In this document: positions 49,259 through 56,186 of the stretch, piece after piece
How positions within the stretch are numbered: position 1 is the stretch's first letter
Layout of the letters: every line of letters begins with the position of its first letter
Source of the DNA: Paracoccus amoyensis
GTDB lineage: Bacteria; Pseudomonadota; Alphaproteobacteria; Rhodobacterales; Rhodobacteraceae
Direction: 5' to 3'
NCBI RefSeq assembly: GCF_014490725.1
Contig: NZ_JACOQL010000008.1
Span: forward strand, 1 to 63,161
DNA length: 63,161 bases
Position numbers and translations under genes: made by a program
Notes under the pieces: model-generated
What the model was told of the DNA's origin: nothing
Seen by the model: the letters and a program-made list of their open reading frames with translations, nothing else
Databases searched by the model: none

Positions 49259-51859
49259 ATGACCGCCAAAAAAGACCCCCGCACCGCCCCTTCACGCAAG
49301 AAGGGTTTGCGTATTTTCTTGCCTGCCGCGCTGGCAGCCGGGCTGACACTGTCCCTTGCAGGATGCAAAACGGCCGAAGAACGCGCGGATGAATATTACC
49401 AGTCAGGGCTGGCGCTGCTGGAACAGGGCGATGTTGATCGCGCCATCGTCCAGTTCCGCAATGTCTTTGACATCGAAGGCACCCATTACGAGGCCCGCAA
49501 GAAGCTGGCCGAGACCTTGCTGGCACGGGGCGATGCGAAACAGGCTTATAGCCAGTATCTGCGTCTGGCCGAACAATATCCCGACGATCTGGAAACGCGG
49601 ATCGCATTGTCGCAGATCGCCTTTGATCAATCACAGGTCGCCGAATTTGAACGTCATGTGACCCGCGCGGTCGAACTGGCCGTCGATGATCCGCGGGTCA
49701 AGGCATTGGATATTGCCCGCCGCTATCGCGATGCCACCGCCGCGCAGGATAATCAGACCCGCAATCAGATTGCCGAAGAAACCGAAGCGCTGATCCCGTC
49801 ACAGCCGGATAATCCGCTGCTGCTCAGCATCCTGCTGGACAAGGCCGCGCGCGACAAGGATCTGGACCGTGCGGATGAATTGACCACCCATCTGCTTGAA
49901 CTGCAACCGGACAATCGCCGGCGCTATCAGCAGCGGCTGGCGCTGCTTGTGGAGCAGCGCGACATGCCTGGCATTGAACAGCATCTGCGCACCACCATCG
50001 ACCGTTTTCCCGACGATCCCGAAGCCAAGGCCGATCTGGTCCGGTTCCTGATGTCGGATAACCGCCCCGACGATGCCGAGGCCTATCTGCGGGAACTGGC
50101 TGACGCCGCCCCCGCCGAAGATCCCGCGCCCAAGGTCGATCTGGTCCGCTTTATCGAAATGCAGCGTGGCGTGCCCGCCGCACAAGAGGAACTGACCAGG
50201 ATCATCGCCGCAGGTGGCGATCCCCTGATCTTCCAGACCCTGCGGGCCGGGTTCGACTTCTCGGACGGCAAGCGGGACGAGGCGATTGCCGAAATCCGCA
50301 AGGTTCTGGACACCGTGACCGAGCCCAGCGACCGGTCCCGCGACGTTCAGGCCCAACTGGCGCGGATGCTGAACGCAACCGGCGATCAGGCGGGCGCCGG
50401 TCAGCTGGTCGATGAAATCCTGGCCCAGAACCCGGCTCATCCTGCCGCGCTGAAGATGCAGGCCGGCTGGAATATCGACGCCGATAAAACCGATGACGCG
50501 ATCATGTCCTTGCGCAGCGTGCTGGACCAGCATCCCGACGATATCGAGGCGATGAGCCTGATGGCCAATGCCTATCAGCGCGCGGGCGAGCCCGATCTGC
50601 AGCGCGATTACCTGACGCAGGCGGCCAATGCCGCCAACAATGCGCCCGCACAGGCCCTGCGGCTGGCGCAAAGCCTGTTTCAGGAAGGCCGCTACCGCCC
50701 GGCAGAAGATGCGTTGTTGCCCGCCCTGCGTCAGCAGCCGGACAATATCGACCTGCTGAACCTGCTGGGCCGGACCTATCTGGCCATGCCCGACATCCCG
50801 CGCGCCGAAGGCGTCATCAATCGTCTGCGCGAACTGGGCGCCCAGCCGGGGGGAGAGCGTGCCAAGACCATGGCGGACGAATTGGAACTGAGCCGCCTTG
50901 CGGGCACCGATGGGAACGAAGCTGCCATCGGCTATCTGGAAGAACTGGCCGGACAGGCCGATGCGGGTCTGGGCCCACGGCTGGAACTGATCCGGGTCCG
51001 CCTGGCCTCGGGCGATGTGGCCTCGGCCAAGGAGCTGGCGCAGAAACTGGCCGGGGAGCAGCCCGACAATCCCGCCGTTCGTATGACATTGGCCGTGGCC
51101 GAATCCGCGGCGGGCGACGATACCGCAGCCCGCGATATTCTGACCAGATTGGTTCAGGATCAGCCCACCGATCCCCGGCCCTATATAATGCTGATGCGTC
51201 TGGCCGTGGCCCAGGGTGATACCGATGGCGCGACGGCAATGATTGATCAGGCACTGGAAGCAATGCCCGGCAATCCCGACCTGCTATGGAGCAAGGCCGG
51301 CCTGGCCGAGGGGCGCGGAGACATCGATGCAGCCATTGCCATCTATGATCAGCTTTATGCCCAGAATTCGGATTCAATCGTCATCGCCAACAACCTTGCC
51401 AGCCTGCTGGCGACGTGGAAATCCAATGATCCGGCGGCCGTGACCCGGGCCTCGACCGTGGCGCGGCGGTTGAAGGATACCGATCAGCCCGCCTTCATGG
51501 ATACCTATGGCTGGATCCAGCATCTGAACGGTGCCAGCCAGGCCGCGCTGCCCTATCTGGAAGGTGCTGCCGCCGGTCTGCCGGAAGACCCGATGGTGCA
51601 GATCCATCTGGGACTGGTGCAGGACGCCATCGGCAAGGCCGAGGATGCCAAGGCCCAGCTGCAAAAAGGTCTGGAGATGCTGCCGGAAGGTCAGGAAGGA
51701 CCGTCGATTACACAGGCGCGCGAGACCTTGGCGCGGCTGGAAAACCCCGCCGCGCCGCAACCGGCAGATGGCGGGACCGCCCCGGCAACGGAGGCAGACC
51801 CGGCTGACGCCCCTGCCCCCGCCGCCACAACCCAACCGGTATCCGCGCCGGACAACTGA
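49259..51859 (+). CDS. TPR-repeat lipoprotein of EPS/exosortase systems (PrsT-like)
   Basis: 866 aa from ATG 49259. A lipoprotein signal peptide (basic start, then LPAALAAGLTLSLAGC) puts the lipidated cysteine at about residue 36. The remainder is a long array of tetratricopeptide repeats (for example YYQSGLALLEQGDVDRAIVQFRNVFDIEGTHYEARKKLAETLLARGD) extending to about residue 820. An Ala/Pro-rich tail follows. Large TPR lipoproteins like this are a regular part of PEP-CTERM-type EPS loci and probably scaffold the periplasmic or outer-membrane export machinery. It follows the priming enzyme by 75 bp. Confidence 0.88.
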   Translation: MTAKKDPRTAPSRKKGLRIFLPAALAAGLTLSLAGCKTAEERADEYYQSGLALLEQGDVDRAIVQFRNVFDIEGTHYEARKKLAETLLARGDAKQAYSQYLRLAEQYPDDLETRIALSQIAFDQSQVAEFERHVTRAVELAVDDPRVKALDIARRYRDATAAQDNQTRNQIAEETEALIPSQPDNPLLLSILLDKAARDKDLDRADELTTHLLELQPDNRRRYQQRLALLVEQRDMPGIEQHLRTTIDRFPDDPEAKADLVRFLMSDNRPDDAEAYLRELADAAPAEDPAPKVDLVRFIEMQRGVPAAQEELTRIIAAGGDPLIFQTLRAGFDFSDGKRDEAIAEIRKVLDTVTEPSDRSRDVQAQLARMLNATGDQAGAGQLVDEILAQNPAHPAALKMQAGWNIDADKTDDAIMSLRSVLDQHPDDIEAMSLMANAYQRAGEPDLQRDYLTQAANAANNAPAQALRLAQSLFQEGRYRPAEDALLPALRQQPDNIDLLNLLGRTYLAMPDIPRAEGVINRLRELGAQPGGERAKTMADELELSRLAGTDGNEAAIGYLEELAGQADAGLGPRLELIRVRLASGDVASAKELAQKLAGEQPDNPAVRMTLAVAESAAGDDTAARDILTRLVQDQPTDPRPYIMLMRLAVAQGDTDGATAMIDQALEAMPGNPDLLWSKAGLAEGRGDIDAAIAIYDQLYAQNSDSIVIANNLASLLATWKSNDPAAVTRASTVARRLKDTDQPAFMDTYGWIQHLNGASQAALPYLEGAAAGLPEDPMVQIHLGLVQDAIGKAEDAKAQLQKGLEMLPEGQEGPSITQARETLARLENPAAPQPADGGTAPATEADPADAPAPAATTQPVSAPDN

Positions 51860-51893
51860 AGCTTCAATCGCCTTCCGGGCGAGTAACCCTTGG

Positions 51894-51918
51894 CAGGATC
51901 ACGATAATTGTGGTCCTG
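51894..51918 (+). terminator. Hairpin after the TPR gene
   Basis: CAGGATCAC and GTGGTCCTG form a 9-bp stem with one G-U pair and a GATAATT loop, 34 bp past the TPR stop. A T-run occurs about 20 bp later rather than immediately, so termination may be partial, giving read-through to the export genes. Confidence 0.45.
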
Positions 51919-52047
51919 TAGTGACAGATTGCAGTATTTTTTCTACCCTTTGCCGCTTCGCCAAGGCTATGTGTTAGTAGATAAAGAACACCTGCGGTTC
52001 AGGGCCAATCCCCGCCCCGCAGGATGACAGGATAAAGGGACAAGACA

Positions 52048-52668
52048 ATGAAAACCCTGCTGCGTTTCATCCTTGCACCGGTGCTTTCGATTGCACTGGT
52101 CATGGTGATGGCCTTTGCCCCTGCTGCCTCGGCGCAGCAATATGGCGTCCGTGCAGGCGACCGGCTGGAAATTCAAGTCGTGGAAGACGAAAGTCTGAAC
52201 CGCGCCGTGACCGTGCTGCCGGGCGGGTCGATCACCTTCCCCTATGCCGGCAACATGAATGTGGGCGGCCAATCCGCCACCACCATCGCCAATCGCATCT
52301 CGCAATCGTTGGCAGGCATCATGGCCTCGCCGCCAACGGTTTTCGTCAACGTCGTCCCGATCGAACCTGTGCCGACCGCGGAAGAGGTCGAGGAAGCGGT
52401 CATCAATATCTATATCATGGGTGAGGCCGCCCAACCGGGCGCCAAGGCCGTGCTGCCGGGCACCACATTCCTGCAGGCGCTGTCGCAGGCGGGTGGCCTG
52501 ACGCCCTTTGCCGCCACCAAACGCATCCAGCTGCGCCGCGCCTCCATGCCCGGTCAGGTCATCACGGTGAACTATTCCGCCATCATGCGGGGCGCGACGA
52601 TGAACCTCGATCCGGTTCTGGCCGAAGGTGATGTCATCATCGTGCCAGAGCGGAGCCTGTTCGAATAA
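52048..52668 (+). CDS. Polysaccharide export protein (short OPX/Wza family)
   Basis: 206 aa with AAAGGGA before its ATG. A signal peptide (LRFILAPVLSIALVMVMAFAPAASA) is cleaved before QQYGV. No lipobox cysteine is present, unlike Wza. The export domain YGVRAGDRLEIQVVEDESLNRAVTVLPGGSITFPYAGNM is followed by a SLBB-like domain (INIYIMGEAAQPGAKAVLPGTTFLQALSQAGGLTPFAATKRIQL). Lacking the C-terminal membrane helix of Wza, this short form probably relies on a separate outer-membrane pore. The beta-barrel gene that overlaps its stop fits that role. Confidence 0.92.
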   Translation: MKTLLRFILAPVLSIALVMVMAFAPAASAQQYGVRAGDRLEIQVVEDESLNRAVTVLPGGSITFPYAGNMNVGGQSATTIANRISQSLAGIMASPPTVFVNVVPIEPVPTAEEVEEAVINIYIMGEAAQPGAKAVLPGTTFLQALSQAGGLTPFAATKRIQLRRASMPGQVITVNYSAIMRGATMNLDPVLAEGDVIIVPERSLFE

Positions 52669-54056
52669 TGCCAAAGCGCGCCAGATTACAGGCGCGCGCC
52701 GGTTTCGGCGGCGCATTCGGATATCGGGTTCTGGCAATTTCAACGGTCGCCCTGCTGCCACAGCTGACATGGGCGCAGGACAGCGATCAGGATTCCGCCC
52801 TGGCCCCAAAGGCGGAATTCACCATTGGCCAGCAGATTGCCGTCGACAATGGCGATGTCATTGGCATCACGCCGCTGGACCTGAACATCCAGACCGGCAC
52901 CAGAGCCCAGCTTTTGCAGTTTTCGCTGTCCCTGCCCATCAATCAGGGGGATCCGGACGAAGACGACTTCCTGAGCTTTGGTGACCGGCAGGCCCGGTTA
53001 TTCTATCGGCGTGGGGCAAAGAATTCGGCCTTCGAGACCGAATTCAACTATCGCGAAAGCGATCTGGACGATTCACTGGTCTATGACGACGTGACCAATG
53101 AATTCGTCAGCGTGGATCGGGGCAGCGTCGCCACCAAATCGGGCCGGTTGGGCTATGTCTTTGGTCAGCAGGGCAAGATCGGGGGCGAAGTTGGCCTGAA
53201 CTATTCACGGCGCGATTATACCGATCTCAGCACGGACAGCGCCTCGTTGTATGACAGCAAGACATATGGCGGGGATATCAAGCTGTATCTGGAGCCGACG
53301 CCCCTGATCCGGGCGCGGATCGTGGCCACGCAATCCCGTATCGAATCCGATGGCGGCACCGACAGCCGCAATACGGATGCCGGGGTTGGCGCCGCGATGC
53401 AAATCGACAAGGTGACCAATCTGGATGCCGAAATCACCCATACCCGCATCCGCCGCGAAGAAGAGGATGGCACGATCGAAGAGGCCACCGGCCCGAGCTA
53501 TCGTCTGGCGCTGACCCGGTCACGCCCGCTTGGAGATTGGCGGTTAAGCTATGATTCCACGCCCGGCACCTCGGGGCGGCGGGACAATATGATGCTGGGT
53601 CGCAGCCTTGAAATGCAGACCTATGAACTTTCTGCCGCCGTTGGCATGACGCATTTTCAGGGCAATTACGATCCGATCTTCGAGGTTAATTACAGCCGCG
53701 AACTGAACCGGATTTCCAAATTCCAGGCATCACTGACGCATCGGTCTGTCACGGCCAGTGATGGTGATGAGGCGCTGAATACCACTCTTTCAGCCAGCTA
53801 CAGCCGCCAGCTTACCGAAATCTCCGGGCTAAACGCCGCCATCAATTATCGGGCGACCGACGTGCAGACCGGCGACAATGCGAATGCTGAAACGGTCTCG
53901 CTCGATATCAGCTATAACCGGGCGCTGTATTCCGACCTGTCGCTGGTCGCGGGGGCAAATATCACCCGCTCCTCCAGTGATAACCGCAATGACGACGACA
54001 ATGATGACGAACGTGTTTATCTGGGCATCAGCCGCACCTTTGACTGGCTGCCCTGA
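52668..54056 (+). CDS. Outer-membrane beta-barrel protein for EPS export
   Basis: 462 aa. Its ATG overlaps the OPX stop codon (TAATG). A signal peptide ends near LPQLTWA/QD. The rest alternates amphipathic strands with polar turns (for example ARLFYRRGAKNSAFETEFNYRESDL, IGGEVGLNYSRRDYTDLS, LSASYSRQLTEISGLNAAINYRATDV) and ends in a terminal Phe-rich strand (YLGISRTFDWLP). It resembles the barrel proteins paired with short OPX proteins in exosortase loci. Likely function: the pore through which the polymer leaves the cell. Homology to a specific family cannot be confirmed by eye. Confidence 0.8.
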   Translation: MPKRARLQARAGFGGAFGYRVLAISTVALLPQLTWAQDSDQDSALAPKAEFTIGQQIAVDNGDVIGITPLDLNIQTGTRAQLLQFSLSLPINQGDPDEDDFLSFGDRQARLFYRRGAKNSAFETEFNYRESDLDDSLVYDDVTNEFVSVDRGSVATKSGRLGYVFGQQGKIGGEVGLNYSRRDYTDLSTDSASLYDSKTYGGDIKLYLEPTPLIRARIVATQSRIESDGGTDSRNTDAGVGAAMQIDKVTNLDAEITHTRIRREEEDGTIEEATGPSYRLALTRSRPLGDWRLSYDSTPGTSGRRDNMMLGRSLEMQTYELSAAVGMTHFQGNYDPIFEVNYSRELNRISKFQASLTHRSVTASDGDEALNTTLSASYSRQLTEISGLNAAINYRATDVQTGDNANAETVSLDISYNRALYSDLSLVAGANITRSSSDNRNDDDNDDERVYLGISRTFDWLP

Positions 54057-54061
54057 AACCC

Positions 54062-54088
54062 GCTGAAAGCCGGGACACGGCTTTCAGC
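54062..54088. terminator. Strong bidirectional terminator
   Basis: GCTGAAAGCCG (54062-54072) and CGGCTTTCAGC (54078-54088) are perfect 11-bp arms around GGACA. The hairpin begins 6 bp after the beta-barrel stop and lies 19 bp before the end of the convergent XrtE gene. No long T-run is present. Confidence 0.7.
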
Positions 54089-54106
54089 CCCGCCTTTCGA
54101 TCATGG

Positions 54107-55738
54107 TCAGATAATCGCCAGGTTTCCTGTCACCACGGCCACGGCAAAGACGATCAGATTGGCCAGCGCATGGGCGGCGATCGCATCGGCGATGCGACCA
54201 TTCCTGCGGGTCACCAGTGAAAAGGCCACACCGGCCACAAAAGCCTCGGCCCAGCGGTCATGCAGGGCAGCGAACAGCCCGGCAGTCACCAGGATGGCCA
54301 TGATATTGCGCCACAGCGGGGCCGGTGCGTCGATTGCGGCACCGCGAAGGCGGCTTTCCAGATAGTCGCGGAAGAACAGCTCTTCGACCAGCGGCACCAG
54401 AAAGACCGTGCCCACACCGCGCAGCAGGAACCACAGGATCAGCAGTCCGCCCGATATGGCGCCGTAAGGGGCCGGGCCATCCAGCGGCGCGACGGGGATG
54501 GCGACCCACATGGCCCCCACGGCAGCCCCGGCCAGCCAGGACAGCGGATCGACGCGCCAGACAATCCCGCGCAAAGCAGGCCAGACCAGCGTCACAACCG
54601 CCGCCAGCAGCAAGACCCGCAGCGGGTAGAAGCTGGATGGGTTCTGGCTGATCGCGGGCACGATCACCGCCGTCAGCATGAACACCGCAAAGGGCAGGAT
54701 GCGTGCCGCCACCGGGTCTTGCCGCAGGGGCGGCAGGGGTTTTGCGGCAGGGGCGGCGACCTGTTGCCGCATGGCATGTTTGTGTAGCCATGGCACGCGG
54801 CGGGCAATCACGATGATACCAAGCGCCACGGCGGTGAACATCACCCAGCCTGCATGGCTGTGAAACCCGCCGACAGCCAGTTCGGGATGTCCTTCCATCC
54901 CGATGGCCAGCAGGACCGCGATCCGCACCACATTCAGCAGCGCACTGGCCACGATCCCCAAAGGATACAACAGCAAGGCCCGCGGAAAACGCAGTTCTTC
55001 GCGGAACAGCCACAGATACAGCGTGACAAAGATCGTGACCAGGGCGATCCCCTCGACCCCGGAACAGACCGGCGCGACCGAGATCACGAAACCGTCGGTG
55101 CCGATATGCTTGCGCACCGGATCAGAAAACACCTCATAGCCCATCAGGTCGATCAGCCATGTCACGGCACGAAAGGTCAGATCGGCAATGGTATCCAGTT
55201 GCCAGATCGGCTGCAGCCTGACGGCCAGTGCCGGGGCAATAGCCCCTGCCGCGATGACCACAAGCAGCGGGAAGCCCGCCTGTTTCAGAAACGCAACCCA
55301 ACGAGGGCGCGGGGCCAGCCAGCCAAGCACCCCCAGCAGGATCAGCCCCATACCGCAGGTCCACAGCAAAAAGGCCGGCCACAGCATCGCCGTTCCTGAC
55401 CCTTCACGCATGAAAAGCGCCGGCAGCATCGCCAGCACGAAACCCGCGGCGTTCAGGATCAGCGGGTGCGGGCTGCGGCCCGCATCTGTCAGAAGTGCGC
55501 GAAACAATTCAGGCCGCAACAAGGCAAACAACCCGGCCGCAGCAATCACGCAATACAGCGCCGCCAGGCTTTTGCTGGCAGTCGCACAGGCCGAAACACC
55601 CCAATTGGCCTGGCATTCAAAATCGATGCCATGTTTGAAGGTCAGCCCGATGATCAGAAATTCCACCACGATCAACACCCCCACCCAGATGATCGGCGCG
55701 GCGGGCAGACGAGAGTCGATAGCGCGAGAATTACTCAT
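54107..55738 (-). CDS. xrtE: Exosortase E fused to CPBP protease (XrtE, VPEID-CTERM system)
   Basis: A 543-aa multi-spanning membrane protein. The exosortase part holds Cys225 in VAPVCSGVEGIAL, Arg272 in LLNVVRIAVLLA and His293/His295 in GFHSHAGWVMF, the three catalytic positions of exosortases. The C-terminal half, from about residue 340, is a CPBP/Abi-type intramembrane protease with the EExxxR motif in VEELFFRDYLESRL (Glu452, Glu453, Arg457) and further histidines in ALHDRW and AAHALANL. This fusion defines the XrtE subtype. Its likely substrate gene lies 90 bp upstream, with a hairpin between. Confidence 0.92.
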   Translation of the reverse strand: MSNSRAIDSRLPAAPIIWVGVLIVVEFLIIGLTFKHGIDFECQANWGVSACATASKSLAALYCVIAAAGLFALLRPELFRALLTDAGRSPHPLILNAAGFVLAMLPALFMREGSGTAMLWPAFLLWTCGMGLILLGVLGWLAPRPRWVAFLKQAGFPLLVVIAAGAIAPALAVRLQPIWQLDTIADLTFRAVTWLIDLMGYEVFSDPVRKHIGTDGFVISVAPVCSGVEGIALVTIFVTLYLWLFREELRFPRALLLYPLGIVASALLNVVRIAVLLAIGMEGHPELAVGGFHSHAGWVMFTAVALGIIVIARRVPWLHKHAMRQQVAAPAAKPLPPLRQDPVAARILPFAVFMLTAVIVPAISQNPSSFYPLRVLLLAAVVTLVWPALRGIVWRVDPLSWLAGAAVGAMWVAIPVAPLDGPAPYGAISGGLLILWFLLRGVGTVFLVPLVEELFFRDYLESRLRGAAIDAPAPLWRNIMAILVTAGLFAALHDRWAEAFVAGVAFSLVTRRNGRIADAIAAHALANLIVFAVAVVTGNLAII

Positions 55739-55773
55739 GACGGATAACTTCAGACCTCAGTTTTCGAAACGAT

Positions 55774-55797
55774 CAGGCCCGCCGTTTGGCGGGCCTG
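55774..55797 (-). terminator. Hairpin between VPEID-CTERM gene and xrtE
   Basis: CAGGCCCGCC and GGCGGGCCTG make a perfect 10-bp stem with a GTTT loop, 31 bp past the stop of the 70-aa substrate gene. Only a short T-run follows on the minus strand (ATCGTTTCG). It may attenuate rather than abolish transcription into xrtE, giving much more substrate than enzyme. Confidence 0.65.
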
Positions 55798-55828
55798 TCG
55801 ATGATCGGGTCGCGACGACCGGACCAGC

Positions 55829-56041
55829 TTAGTGGGCGCGACGGCGGCGTTCCCAGGTCAGCAGCACGATAGCGGTCAGCGCGGCCAAAGCGGCGGTGCC
55901 TTCCAATGCGCTGATTTCCGGAACAGCGGTCGGCTGGCATTCCGGCATGGTCGGGTTGATCTCGCAGGTCGACGCCACAGCGGCCGAGTTGATCAGGCTG
56001 TAGGCGACGGCCGAAAGGCCAGCAAGGCTAAGGTATTTCAC
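55829..56041 (-). CDS. VPEID-CTERM-type sorting substrate (VPEIS variant)
   Basis: 70 aa from GTG 56041, with CAGGAG upstream; a longer frame from 56137 adds a non-signal-like segment. The order is signal peptide (VKYLSLAGLSAVAYSLINSAAVAS), a very short mature stretch with two cysteines (TCEINPTMPECQPTA), then VPEISALEGTAALAALTAIVLL and the basic end WERRRRAH. The sorting motif reads VPEIS rather than VPEID. Almost the whole protein is targeting signal, so the processed product would be only about 15-20 residues. The neighbouring xrtE gene encodes the matching enzyme. Confidence 0.88.
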   Translation of the reverse strand: MKYLSLAGLSAVAYSLINSAAVASTCEINPTMPECQPTAVPEISALEGTAALAALTAIVLLTWERRRRAH

Positions 56042-56186
56042 GTGTCTTGACTCCTGAAAAGCGGCGAAGATCCAAGCGCTTCGCCATCGAAACTCCGGAT
56101 CGCGCAAGTGTGCGATCCGGTCCCGGTCCTTGGACAAACCGGAACTGAAACAGGGCCGACCCGGATCGGGCCAGCCCCGGTCTTGA

